Source: Okeania sp. SIO1I7 (GTDB lineage Bacteria; Cyanobacteriota; Cyanobacteriia; Cyanobacteriales; Microcoleaceae). Taken from it: a DNA stretch of 64,000 nucleotides. Numbering within the stretch: the first letter of the stretch is position 1; each line of letters opens with the position of its first letter. Below the pieces are notes generated by a model. The model saw nothing but the letters and a program-made list of their open reading frames with translations, was not told the DNA's origin and made no database searches. The translations under genes were made by a program, and so were the position numbers. This document shows, piece after piece, positions 1 to 9,544 of this stretch. The DNA is taken from the NCBI GenBank assembly GCA_010672585.1, contig JAAHGF010000008.1, positions 568,998 to 632,997 of the forward strand, in the 5' to 3' direction.

Positions 1-3000
1 TTATTAATCTCAGGGAGACTCGGAATATTTGCCGAAACCGAAGGAAAAGCAAACGCAGGCACACTTACAATTAACCCCTATAGGGAAGTAGGGGAGCAGG
101 GGAGTAGGGGAGTAGGGGAATTTAACCCCAACCTCAACATCACCTTCACCGAAAACGGCTTTATATCTGCCCGCACTCTCTCAACAGGAGACGGAGGCAA
201 CATCAACATATTTGCCCCAGAAAACATAAATATTTCCGGGGAAGGCAGAATAACAGTAGAAACCGAAGGAGCAGGGAACGCAGGCACCATCAACATAGAA
301 ACAGAAAATCTCACAATAGCCGAAAACACAACAATATCAGCAGCCACATCCGACAGCGGAGATGGAGGCAGCATCAACATTAATCCCACAGAAACATTCC
401 AACTAGAAGGTCAAATATTAACAGAAACTACAGGTACAGGTTCGGGAGGAGCGATCACCATCAACACAGGAGAAATGACTGCTCCCAACAGCACTATTTC
501 AGCAAAAAGCACCAATGCTGGAAACGCAGGCACAATAGAAATAACAGCCCAAGAAAATATTACCACAGGAATTATTTCCTCCCAAGCCAACAATCAAAAC
601 GAAACCGCCGACGGAGGTAACATCACCATTACCAGCGAACAAGGAGAAATTAACGCCACCCAACCCATCCAGTCATTTTCCGAAAGAGCAAACGCCGGAA
701 ACGTCACCCTCACAGCCCAAAACAACATAACAACCAACACCATAAGTTCCCACGGCCAACAACAAGGCGGTCAAATAACCATCACATCAGAAACCGGAAA
801 CATAGACACAAGCAATAGCCAATTCCTAGCCAACTATTCAGGAGGAGGCGACGGAGGCAATGTAACCATAGAAGCACCTCAAGGCAATATTACTACCAGC
901 GACATTTATTCATTCGCCGATGCAGACGGAGGTAAAATTACACTCAAAGCAGGAGGCGACATCAACATTACCGATAACAGCAACATTATATCAGCATCCG
1001 AACCACCAGAGCAAGAAGGAGAAAGGGGGAGCGGGGGAGTAGGGAGAGGGGGAGATATTATTCTCGAAGCAGGTAACAACATCAACACCACAACAGCCAG
1101 AATATATTCCGGTGCAGATATAGGCGACACAGGAAAAATAGATATTATTGCCGATAACGCAATAGAAACAGGCCAAATAGACCTAGCATCAGGGTTTGTC
1201 AGAGACAGAGTCACAGTCAACCAAAACTTCACCCTCATCCCCATACCCCAAGGAGAAGCAACCCAAGGTTTCGCTGGAAACATCACCTTCAACAGCAACA
1301 ACGGCACCATAGATACAACAGGTGGAACAATAAACTCTCGTTCCCCCGATGGTTCGGGCGACATCACTATCAACGCCAGAGAAAACATAACCACAGGCAA
1401 ACTAGAAGCAAGCGCCCTCAACCCAAACAAACCCACAACAGGTGGAGATGTCAGCATCACCAGTACTCAAGCACAAATTAACGCCACCCAAGCAATAGAA
1501 ACATTCTCAGAAAGAGGCACAGCAGGAAACGTCAACATCAAAGCAGAAGGTTCAGTCAACATCGAAAATATTCTCTCCCAAGGAACACAACGAGGAGGAG
1601 ATATTACCATAGAAAGTCGCAGTCAAAACAGCATCAACGCTCAAGGAGAATTAAATACATTTTCCACAGAAGGAATAGCAGGAGATGTTAACCTCACATC
1701 CCCAGGTAGCATAACTATTAACGGCATTCGCTCCCAAGGAATGGAACAGGGAGGCACTATTACAGTAGAAAGTGAAATAGGTAATATTGATTCAACGGGT
1801 GGGGATATTGACTCATTTTCGGACCAAGGAATAGGAGGAAATGTCACACTCAATGCTCCAGAAAGCGTGAATTTAGCAAATGTTTCATCCTTTGGATCAA
1901 CAGAAAGTGGAGACTTAATCATTCAAAGTCGCACAGCAGCAGTGAATACAGGCAACGTTACCACAGAAGCACCAGCAGGAAGTAGTGGCAGTATTATTAT
2001 CAACGGAGAGGAAGTCGGTACAGGGGACTTAAGTTCTATCGGTACAACCAGCGCAGGTGAAATAAATGTGGAAGCAACAGATGGTTCTATTACAACTTAT
2101 GATATTGAAATCAGTTCTGATGGCACAATAGGAGATTTAATACTCAGGGCACCGGAAGATATTACTACGGGGGATATTAATCAAAATGCTGGAGAGGGAG
2201 ATGCAAATACTAATATTGAGTCTGGAGAAGACCAAACCACGGGAGATATTACTCAAACAGCAGAGAATGATACTAATAATGTTCAGATAGCAGAGGGCGA
2301 TATCACTACAGGAGATATTACTCAAACTGCGGGAAATGATACTAACAATATTCAAGTAGCAGATGGCAATCAAAATATTGGTAATGTTACTCAAAATGCT
2401 GGAAATGATACTAACAATATTCAAATTGCAGATGGCAATCAAAATATTGGTGATGTGACTCAAAATGCTGGAAATGATACTAACAATATTCAAATTGCAG
2501 ATGGCAATCAAAATATTGGTGATGTGACTCAAAATGCTGGAAATGATACTAACAATATTCAAATTGCAGATGGCAATCAAAATATTGGTAATGTTACTCA
2601 AAATGCGGGAAATGATGCTAACAATATTCAAATTGCAGATGGCAATCAAAATATTGGTGATGTTACTCAAACTGCTGGTAATGTGACTCAAACTGTGGGA
2701 AATGATGCTAACAATATTCAAATCTCAGATGACAATCAAAATATTGATAATGTTACTCAAACTGCTGGGAACGTTACTCAAATTGCTGGAAATGACACTA
2801 ACAATATTCAAGTGGCAGATGGCAATCAAAATATTGGTAACGTTACTCAAACTTTTGGTAATGAATCTATTAATGTTCAGACCCAAGAAATCAATCAAAA
2901 TACAGATAATACTTCAGTAATTCCTAATAGTAATAACCAGATTATTAATTCTCCTTTTAATCAAGAAAGTCCTCAGACAAATAACAATGCTAATCTGCTC

Positions 3001-4431
3001 AATAATTCCCCAAATAATACAGCCACAAATTCTGTAGAAATCAACACCTCCACTCTCACCTCAACTATTACCCCCAGCAACAATGACCAAACAACCAATA
3101 CTGCTACTGCCAAAGAACAAACAGAAGAATCTATCAACAATACCACCGATACCCAACAAATCTTAAAAATAATTGACACTATTAATACCAATCCTTTAAC
3201 AGTCGCCACAGGTTCAGACCAAGTAGTAACTATGTTAGAAGAAAACCGTACCCAAGAATATTCAGATTACTTTGGAGAAGATTTTAACCAACAATTACTC
3301 CAGACAAAAAACGTCCGAGATATCTTAACTGATATGGCTGAAAAAACAGGAAAAGAATCAGCCGTTGTTTATATTAATTCCTATCCCGAACAATTACAAA
3401 TAATTTTATATACCAAATCCGGTAAACCAATTATTAAAACTATTGCCGAAGCTAACCGCCAAAAACTTATGGAAGTTGTGCTAGAACTACGACTTCAAAT
3501 TACAGATCCGACTAAACGTTATACTGATAGCTATCTCTCACCGGCCCAACAATTATATGATTGGTTAATTGCACCTATATCAGCAGAATTAAAAGCAACA
3601 AATATTGAGACTTTACTATTTAGTATGGATGAAGGTTTACGAACTTTACCTATTGCTACATTACATGATGGAAAACAATTTCTCATAGAAAAATACAGTC
3701 TCAGTTTAATTCCTAGTGTGAGTTTAATGGATACTAACTATCGCCCACTTCAAGATACTCAAGTATTAGCAATGGGAGCTTCTGAATTTGTTGAACAAAA
3801 CCCCTTACCAGCAGTACCTGTAGAATTGGAAAATATTGCTCAACAGTTATGGCAGGGTAATATGTTCCTCAATGAAGATTTTACTTTTGATAATTTAGTT
3901 GTTCAAAGAGAGAGTTATCCTTATCCTATTGTTCATTTAGCTACTCATGCTGATTTTCGCCCAGGAAAAGCTAGTAATTCTTACATTCAATTGTGGGGAA
4001 CTGAAAAAATCAAGTTAGATGAAATGAGAGAACTTGCTTGGAATGAACCTGCTGTTGAATTGTTAGTATTGTCAGCTTGTCGCACTGCAATAGGAGATAG
4101 AAATGCTGAATTAGGTTTTGCGGGGTTAGCAGTGGCAGCAGGAGTGAAGTCAGCGTTAGCTAGTGTATGGTATGTGAATGATGAAGGTACATTGGGGTTA
4201 ATGACCGAATTTTATACTCATTTGAATGATGTCAAGATTAAGGCAGAGGCATTGAGAAGGTCACAATTGGCGATGTTGCGGGGAGAGGTAGTTATTGCAG
4301 ATGGGGAGTTAAAGGGAAGTGGAACGAAAGAGGTGGTGACATTACCTCCAGCGTTAGAAAATATAGAGAATTATAATTTATCTCATCCTTATTATTGGGC
4401 AGGGTTTACTATGGTTGGTAGTCCTTGGTGA
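1..4431 (+). CDS. CHAT-domain protein with haemagglutinin-type repeats (5' end outside window)
   Basis: The frame is open from base 1, so the gene begins upstream; the ATG at 475 is only the first in-window Met. About 1,000 residues are Gly/Asn/Thr-rich strands with recurring 'GGNVTI/GDITI' steps, as in filamentous-haemagglutinin beta-helices that are usually exported by a TpsB partner. Bases 2290-2884 encode 23-residue tandem repeats. The last ~330 residues are a CHAT (caspase-like) domain: 'VHLATHADF' supplies the His (about 3946) and 'LSACRTA' the Cys (about 4078), both intact. Family knowledge: CHAT proteins are caspase-related peptidases found in surface or death/defence contexts. Inference: a cell-surface or secreted protein with a protease module. 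G-rich intergenic-type repeats at 85-123 and 1021-1053 are read in frame as Gly/Arg/Glu stretches. Domain call firm; substrate unknown. Confidence 0.85.
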   Translation, partial: LLISGRLGIFAETEGKANAGTLTINPYREVGEQGSRGVGEFNPNLNITFTENGFISARTLSTGDGGNINIFAPENINISGEGRITVETEGAGNAGTINIETENLTIAENTTISAATSDSGDGGSININPTETFQLEGQILTETTGTGSGGAITINTGEMTAPNSTISAKSTNAGNAGTIEITAQENITTGIISSQANNQNETADGGNITITSEQGEINATQPIQSFSERANAGNVTLTAQNNITTNTISSHGQQQGGQITITSETGNIDTSNSQFLANYSGGGDGGNVTIEAPQGNITTSDIYSFADADGGKITLKAGGDINITDNSNIISASEPPEQEGERGSGGVGRGGDIILEAGNNINTTTARIYSGADIGDTGKIDIIADNAIETGQIDLASGFVRDRVTVNQNFTLIPIPQGEATQGFAGNITFNSNNGTIDTTGGTINSRSPDGSGDITINARENITTGKLEASALNPNKPTTGGDVSITSTQAQINATQAIETFSERGTAGNVNIKAEGSVNIENILSQGTQRGGDITIESRSQNSINAQGELNTFSTEGIAGDVNLTSPGSITINGIRSQGMEQGGTITVESEIGNIDSTGGDIDSFSDQGIGGNVTLNAPESVNLANVSSFGSTESGDLIIQSRTAAVNTGNVTTEAPAGSSGSIIINGEEVGTGDLSSIGTTSAGEINVEATDGSITTYDIEISSDGTIGDLILRAPEDITTGDINQNAGEGDANTNIESGEDQTTGDITQTAENDTNNVQIAEGDITTGDITQTAGNDTNNIQVADGNQNIGNVTQNAGNDTNNIQIADGNQNIGDVTQNAGNDTNNIQIADGNQNIGDVTQNAGNDTNNIQIADGNQNIGNVTQNAGNDANNIQIADGNQNIGDVTQTAGNVTQTVGNDANNIQISDDNQNIDNVTQTAGNVTQIAGNDTNNIQVADGNQNIGNVTQTFGNESINVQTQEINQNTDNTSVIPNSNNQIINSPFNQESPQTNNNANLLNNSPNNTATNSVEINTSTLTSTITPSNNDQTTNTATAKEQTEESINNTTDTQQILKIIDTINTNPLTVATGSDQVVTMLEENRTQEYSDYFGEDFNQQLLQTKNVRDILTDMAEKTGKESAVVYINSYPEQLQIILYTKSGKPIIKTIAEANRQKLMEVVLELRLQITDPTKRYTDSYLSPAQQLYDWLIAPISAELKATNIETLLFSMDEGLRTLPIATLHDGKQFLIEKYSLSLIPSVSLMDTNYRPLQDTQVLAMGASEFVEQNPLPAVPVELENIAQQLWQGNMFLNEDFTFDNLVVQRESYPYPIVHLATHADFRPGKASNSYIQLWGTEKIKLDEMRELAWNEPAVELLVLSACRTAIGDRNAELGFAGLAVAAGVKSALASVWYVNDEGTLGLMTEFYTHLNDVKIKAEALRRSQLAMLRGEVVIADGELKGSGTKEVVTLPPALENIENYNLSHPYYWAGFTMVGSPW
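2290..2884 (+). repeat. 69-bp tandem repeats inside the CHAT gene, expanding to 90-bp units
   Basis: Units start at 2290, 2359, 2428, 2497, 2566 and 2635, exactly 69 bp apart; the next two start at 2725 and 2815, 90 bp apart, because a 7-codon 'NVTQTAG' step has been duplicated inside each. All lengths are multiples of three, so the frame is kept. The central units are nearly identical at DNA level, which indicates recent slippage or gene-conversion homogenisation. Confidence 0.9.
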
Positions 4432-4561
4432 TATCAAATCCGTTTAATTCGGTATAAAAAAATGTTCCATCTTCAACCATTACCAAATATTTCCCCATCT
4501 CCCCATCTCCCCATCCCCCAATCCCTCCATCTAATTAAATCGATGCTACCGGATTTGATAT
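4431..4561. repeat. 131-bp element with perfect 12-bp terminal inverted repeats
   Basis: It begins ATATCAAATCCG (4431-4442) and ends CGGATTTGATAT (4550-4561), with C-rich 'CCCCATCTCC' filler between. The same type of ends is found at 26355-26510, 63537-63653 and 63769-63909 (variant ATATCATGTCCG/CGGACATGATAT), and solo ends lie near 38210, 41195 and 49568. No ORF inside, so it is MITE-like. The spacer after it ends with a solo copy of the 'CAGCAAACCCT' end of another family (to about 4621). Confidence 0.65.
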
Positions 4562-4621
4562 TAGGGATGGGTTCCTACACGAACCAACTCCCCACACTTT
4601 GCTTTTTTCAGCAAACCCTAT

Positions 4622-6190
4622 TTAAGTCAGTAATTTTTGAGAATTAGATCTACCTAATTTTCTGATTTTTCTGGTCAGTTGTAAAGTTACTAATGTCAAG
4701 ACACTCCACTGACCAATAATTGCAATTAACATTGATGCGATCGCTGGATAATTTAAGTCAATGGAGAGCCAAGGAAAAGTTGAAAATAGCCATAAATTTG
4801 AGTTCTTATCAGGTAAAATTGACAGTAATAATAAAGCAATAGGTGGCAAAGAAATTAAACTACCTAATATTCCTACTGCCCAAATAGCAGGTTTTTTGAC
4901 TTTCATCAACAATACAAGTTGAACGATCGCTGCATAAATTAAAATTAAATTTAGGCTCATAATTAAAGTTAAAATAGCTCGTAATTTAATTTCATTGTCA
5001 TGCCAAAGTAAAATCCATGAACTCCAAATTAAACCAGTAATAACTAGGTTAATTCCGATCGCCACTAAAGCTGGACTTTTTTCACCCCAAATTAAGTCTT
5101 GTTTTAAACTAATAGCTAATCCTTTAACAATTGCAGTTTCATCATTATTAATCTGTTGATGTCTGTATCTTGCCCAATCTTGCACACTTTGTCGTTGAGG
5201 TGATAATGAAGCAATGACTAACAAAAACCAGAACAAGTTAATAGTGCAGAAGAAAATCAGTGAATTCCATAAAATGTAGCTTGATTTTTCGTCATTGCCA
5301 ATATTTATTAATAAGAACAATGGCAGTAGATAAAAATGGAAACATCCCATTAACCAATAGCTTTTTTTTTTGCTAATAATTGTGGAATTAGGATTTCGGT
5401 AACGACGATTTACAGCTTTCCAAATCCAGTAGCTTCCCAAAACTAAACCTAAAATAATTATGGCACTTACTATTAGTAAATCTCTTATTCCATCAGTACC
5501 AATAAGAGCGTAAGACTCATCAGTATATGATTTAATTATACTGATAATAGGCAACAAAAATATTCCGGTTATTGTTGCAATTAACCAAGCTTGAGTAACT
5601 CCTAAAAAGGCCAAAAGTAGTGAGGCATTGTAGAGAAAATAACAAACTGCAATTAAAACTCCATAAAATCCAAATAACCAAGATAAAGACAAACCAGATG
5701 AAATATTAGCCCACAAATGTAAAGGCAAAGAAATAGCGATTGCTAGGTAAATTAAAATTGGTACTCCTAATAGTTTGCCAAGCAAAATTTTCTGGCTAGA
5801 TTGAGGACTAAGGCGAATAAAATTGAGAGTACCAAGACGTTTTTCTTTGGCTAGGTCCGCTACTAACATATAGACACCGCCAATTAATATTACAGCCAAA
5901 AATATCCAACTTAAAGCTTTGAATATATCTAGCCACCAATATGACCAGTCAATAGCAGTACAATATATATTTTTTTCTACTTCTACTCTTATACAATATC
6001 GGTTATAGAGAACAACACCTTTACCGTATTCTTGTGGAAGTTTTCCTAGAAAAAACATCATTACTATGAATTGACACAGGAGAGATGCTGAGATGGCGAT
6101 CGCTACATTTCTTGTTTTAAAGCGACCTTTAATTTCTCGAAATAACTGAGGATTCCAATTTAATAAATTGACAAATGGTTTAGATAACAT
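4622..6190 (-). CDS. ABC-2-type transporter permease (paralogue 1)
   Basis: 522 residues, hydrophobic, with a short N-terminal cytoplasmic segment, a first membrane span near residues 30-50, a ~55-residue outside loop with two Cys, then roughly ten more spans. The cytoplasmic motif 'LNFIRLSPQSSQKILLGK' is the characteristic segment of ABC-2 family permeases, which couple to one ATPase. It is the third and most distal of three tandem paralogues (41 bp after the middle one) downstream of the ATPase at 9545-10495, so it is probably co-transcribed with it. Its N-terminus 'MLSKPFVNLLNWNPQLFREI' matches the middle paralogue. The substrate cannot be told from sequence. Confidence 0.85.
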   Translation of the reverse strand: MLSKPFVNLLNWNPQLFREIKGRFKTRNVAIAISASLLCQFIVMMFFLGKLPQEYGKGVVLYNRYCIRVEVEKNIYCTAIDWSYWWLDIFKALSWIFLAVILIGGVYMLVADLAKEKRLGTLNFIRLSPQSSQKILLGKLLGVPILIYLAIAISLPLHLWANISSGLSLSWLFGFYGVLIAVCYFLYNASLLLAFLGVTQAWLIATITGIFLLPIISIIKSYTDESYALIGTDGIRDLLIVSAIIILGLVLGSYWIWKAVNRRYRNPNSTIISKKKSYWLMGCFHFYLLPLFLLINIGNDEKSSYILWNSLIFFCTINLFWFLLVIASLSPQRQSVQDWARYRHQQINNDETAIVKGLAISLKQDLIWGEKSPALVAIGINLVITGLIWSSWILLWHDNEIKLRAILTLIMSLNLILIYAAIVQLVLLMKVKKPAIWAVGILGSLISLPPIALLLLSILPDKNSNLWLFSTFPWLSIDLNYPAIASMLIAIIGQWSVLTLVTLQLTRKIRKLGRSNSQKLLT

Positions 6191-6230
6191 AAGTTATAAC
6201 TCCAATAAGAAATTTTCCATGGTAAATTAT

Positions 6231-7769
6231 TCAATTTTTTTGACCTGTCAATAATTTCTGAGAATCAGATGCACCTAATTTTTGAATTTTTCGAGTTAGT
6301 AGAAAAGTTACTGATATTAAGACACTCCACTGACCAATAATTGCTATTAACATTGGTTTAATAGCTAAAGAATCTTGGCCAATAGAAAACCAAGGAAAAG
6401 TAGAGAATAACCACAAATTAGGAGACTGAACGGGGTGAGCTATAAATATTATTAGTACCAAAGGTTGGAGAAAAATCAAACTACCTAGTATCCCTATTGC
6501 CCAAATAGCAGGCTTTTTGACTTTTATTAGCAAGATAAATTGAGCGATCGCTGCATAAATTAAGATTAAATTGAAGCTCAAAATTAAGGTCAAAATAGCT
6601 TGTAGTTTAATCGTATTATCTTGCCAAAGTAAAATCCAGGAAATCCCCATTACTGCTGTAATAACTAGATTAATTCCTATTGCTACTAAAGCGGGACTTT
6701 TTTCACTCCAAATTAAATCTTCTTTTAAACTAATAGCTGCGCCTTTGACAATTTTAGTTTCATCATTATTAACTTGTTGATGTCTATATCTTGCCCAATC
6801 TTGTATGCTTTGTCGTTGAGGTGACAACATGGCAATCACTAACAAAAACCAAAACAAATTCAGAGTACAGAAAACAATTAGGTATTCTTCTGCAACGTAA
6901 GCTAAGTTGCGAATATTTGCCACTAAAAAAAACAGCAGTAGATAGACTTGGAAACATCCTATTAACCAATAGCTTTGTTTTTTGCTAATAACTGTAGCAT
7001 TAGGATTTCTGTAACGACGATTTACAGCTTGCCAAATCCAGTAGTTTGCCAAAATTACACCTGAAATAATTATCGCACCACCTATTAGTAGAACATTCAT
7101 TTGATAAGTAGCAATAATATTGGGAATATCATCAGTGTACAGTTGCATAATAAGGATAAAAGGGAACAAGAATATGCCTGTTATGGCAGCAGCTAACCAA
7201 GCTTGAGTAACTCCTAGAAACACAAAAAATACTGAGGCATTGTAGAGAAAAAAACAAGCTGCTACTAAAGCTCCATAGAATCCAAACAACCAATATAAAG
7301 GCAAATCAGATGATATATTTGCCCACAAATGTAGGGGCAAAAAAATAGCTCCTGCTAGGTAAATTAAAATTGGTACTCCTAATAGTTTGCCGAGCAAAAT
7401 TTTCTGACTAGATTGAGGACTAAGACGAATAAAATTAAGAGTACCAAGACGTTGTTCTTTTGCTAGGTCTGCTACTAACATATAGACACCTCCAATTAAC
7501 ATTAAAGTAAGCAAAATCGAACTCAAAGTTATGAAGATATCTGCCCACCAATGAGACCAATCAATGTCCGTACAATATGGTCTTACTTCGACACAATATT
7601 GTACTAACATTGGTGGAAGCATTTCTCGAAAAACCATCATTACTATGAATTGAAATATGAGAGATGCAGAGATGGCGATCGCTACATTTCTGGTTTTGAG
7701 GCGACCTTTAATTTCTCGGAATAATTGAGGATTCCAATTAAATAAATTGACGAATAGTTTTGATAACAT
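6231..7769 (-). CDS. ABC-2-type transporter permease (paralogue 2)
   Basis: 512 residues with the same layout as its neighbours: N-terminal 'NPQLFREIKGRLKTRN', a first span, a Cys-containing outer loop, 'LNFIRLSPQSSQKILLGK', and about ten further spans. It ends with the same 'RKIQKLGASDSQKLLTGQK' tail as paralogue 3 and lies 40-41 bp from each paralogue, so tandem duplication is clear. Inference: it shares the ATPase encoded upstream (10495 to 9545) and may form homo- or heterodimers with the other two. No alternative function is suggested. Confidence 0.85.
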   Translation of the reverse strand: MLSKLFVNLFNWNPQLFREIKGRLKTRNVAIAISASLIFQFIVMMVFREMLPPMLVQYCVEVRPYCTDIDWSHWWADIFITLSSILLTLMLIGGVYMLVADLAKEQRLGTLNFIRLSPQSSQKILLGKLLGVPILIYLAGAIFLPLHLWANISSDLPLYWLFGFYGALVAACFFLYNASVFFVFLGVTQAWLAAAITGIFLFPFILIMQLYTDDIPNIIATYQMNVLLIGGAIIISGVILANYWIWQAVNRRYRNPNATVISKKQSYWLIGCFQVYLLLFFLVANIRNLAYVAEEYLIVFCTLNLFWFLLVIAMLSPQRQSIQDWARYRHQQVNNDETKIVKGAAISLKEDLIWSEKSPALVAIGINLVITAVMGISWILLWQDNTIKLQAILTLILSFNLILIYAAIAQFILLIKVKKPAIWAIGILGSLIFLQPLVLIIFIAHPVQSPNLWLFSTFPWFSIGQDSLAIKPMLIAIIGQWSVLISVTFLLTRKIQKLGASDSQKLLTGQKN

Positions 7770-7809
7770 AATTTATAACTCCAATAAGAAATTTTCCATG
7801 GTGAATTCT

Positions 7810-9453
7810 TCAATCTTTTTGACCTGTTAGTAATTTCTGAGAATCAGATGCACCTAATTTTTGAATTTTTCTAGTTAGTAGGAAAGTTACTGATATTAAG
7901 ACGCTCCACTGACTAATAATTGCTATTAACATTGGTGTGATAGCTAAAAAACCTTCGCCAATAGAAAACCAAGGAAAAGTAGAGAATAACCACAAATCAG
8001 GGGAACCCTCGGGTGTAATTGACATTAACAAAATTAGTGCCAAAGGTTGTAAAAAAATCAAACCACCTAGTATCCCTATTGCCCAAATAGCAGGCTTTTT
8101 GATTTTTATTAGCAATATAAATTGAGCGATCGCTGCATAAATTAAGATTAAATTTAAGCTCAAAATCAAGGTCAAAATAACTGGTAGTTTAATCGTATTA
8201 TCTTGCCAAAATAAAATCCAGGAAATCCAAATTACAGCAGTAATAACTACATTAATTCCCATTGCTACTAAAGGTGGACTTTTTTCACTCCAAATTAAAT
8301 CTTCTTTTAAACTAATAGCCGATCCTTTGATAATTGTAGTTTCATCATTATTGACTTGTTGATGTCTATATATTGCCCAATCTTGTATGCTCTGTCGTTG
8401 AGGTGACAACATAGCAATTACTAACAAAAACCACAACAAATTAAGAGTACAGAATAAAATAGGTGATTCTTGTAAATCGTCAGTAATACCTATCACTAAA
8501 AAAAACAGTAGCAGATAGACTTGGGAACATCCCATTAACCAATAACTTTGTTTTTTGCTAATAACTGTACGATTAGGATTTCTGTAACGCCGATTTACAG
8601 CTTGCCAAATCCAATAGCTTCCCAAAATTACACCTGATATAATCATCGCACCACTTCTTAGTAGAAAATCAGGAAAATGGGCACGAACTGCATAATCATA
8701 AGTATATGGTTGAATAATGGTTAGAAAAGGGTACAAAAATATGGCTGTTATAGCAGCAGCTAACCAAGCTTGAGTAACTCCTAAAAACACAAAAAGTATT
8801 GACGTATTGTAGAAAAAACAACAAACTGTTATTAAAATTCCATAAAATACAAAAAACCAAGATAAAGGTAAACCAGATGATATATTTGCCCACAAATGTA
8901 GAGGTAAAAAAATAGCTCCTGCTAGGTAAATTAAAATTGGTACTCCTAATAGTTTGCCGAGCAAAATTTTCTGACTAGATTGAGGACTAAGACGAATAAA
9001 ATTGAGAGTACCAAGACGTTGTTCTTTTGCTAGGTCTGCTAATAACATATAGACACCACCAGTTAACATTAAAGTCAGCAAAATTATATTCAAAGTGCTG
9101 AAGATATCTACCCACCAATTAGACCAATCAATACCTGTACAATATCGTCCTACTTCGACACAATATGGATTATGGCGAGCAACATCTGTACCGTATGTTT
9201 GTGGAAGTCTTTTTAGGAAAACCATCATTACTATGAATTGGCACAGGAGAGATAAAGAGATGGCGATCGCTACATTTCTGGTTTTGAGGCGACCTTTTAT
9301 TTCTCGGAACTTCGCGACTTGCTCTGTGTCCAGTGTCGCAGTGTCCACCTTTATTATGCAACCGCTCACCAGCAGGCAAAGCGTCACTATGGCAACACCC
9401 ATGGCATTCCTACGAGATAATCTCATCAAGTCCGTTCCTTCTCGTGACCACAC
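7810..9453 (-). CDS. ABC-2-type transporter permease with a foreign lipoprotein-like N-terminus (paralogue 3)
   Basis: 547 residues. From 'FREIKGRLKTRN' onward it aligns with paralogues 1 and 2, including 'LNFIRLSPQSSQKILLGK'. The first ~49 residues are different: instead of 'MLSK.FVNL.NWNPQL' they contain a basic start, a hydrophobic stretch 'GVAIVTLCLLVSGC' with a good lipobox (VSGC), and a polar linker. The DNA for this part (about 9310-9453) is visibly more GC-rich than the rest of the gene. An ATG at 9426 ('MRLSRRN') is a plausible alternative start. Inference: recombination joined a lipoprotein gene's 5' end to the permease. Whether the chimera is functional is unknown; the permease body is intact. 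Confidence 0.75.
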   Translation of the reverse strand: MWSREGTDLMRLSRRNAMGVAIVTLCLLVSGCIIKVDTATLDTEQVAKFREIKGRLKTRNVAIAISLSLLCQFIVMMVFLKRLPQTYGTDVARHNPYCVEVGRYCTGIDWSNWWVDIFSTLNIILLTLMLTGGVYMLLADLAKEQRLGTLNFIRLSPQSSQKILLGKLLGVPILIYLAGAIFLPLHLWANISSGLPLSWFFVFYGILITVCCFFYNTSILFVFLGVTQAWLAAAITAIFLYPFLTIIQPYTYDYAVRAHFPDFLLRSGAMIISGVILGSYWIWQAVNRRYRNPNRTVISKKQSYWLMGCSQVYLLLFFLVIGITDDLQESPILFCTLNLLWFLLVIAMLSPQRQSIQDWAIYRHQQVNNDETTIIKGSAISLKEDLIWSEKSPPLVAMGINVVITAVIWISWILFWQDNTIKLPVILTLILSLNLILIYAAIAQFILLIKIKKPAIWAIGILGGLIFLQPLALILLMSITPEGSPDLWLFSTFPWFSIGEGFLAITPMLIAIISQWSVLISVTFLLTRKIQKLGASDSQKLLTGQKD

Positions 9454-9544
9454 TATCTAACATACTAAAAACGAAAGTGAAAATTTTAATTATAGGATTA
9501 AATTTTTTTTTAGATATTTTTCGTCAATCCTGATTAATATAAAA

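Noticed and set aside
906-1460. 184-codon minus-strand ORF
   Set aside because: Antisense of the CHAT beta-helix region, with Pro/Leu/Ser-rich low-complexity translation.
2137-2721. 194-codon minus-strand ORF
   Set aside because: It is the antisense shadow of the 69-bp repeats in the CHAT gene; the repetitive 'ICNLNIVSIIS' product follows from the repeat.
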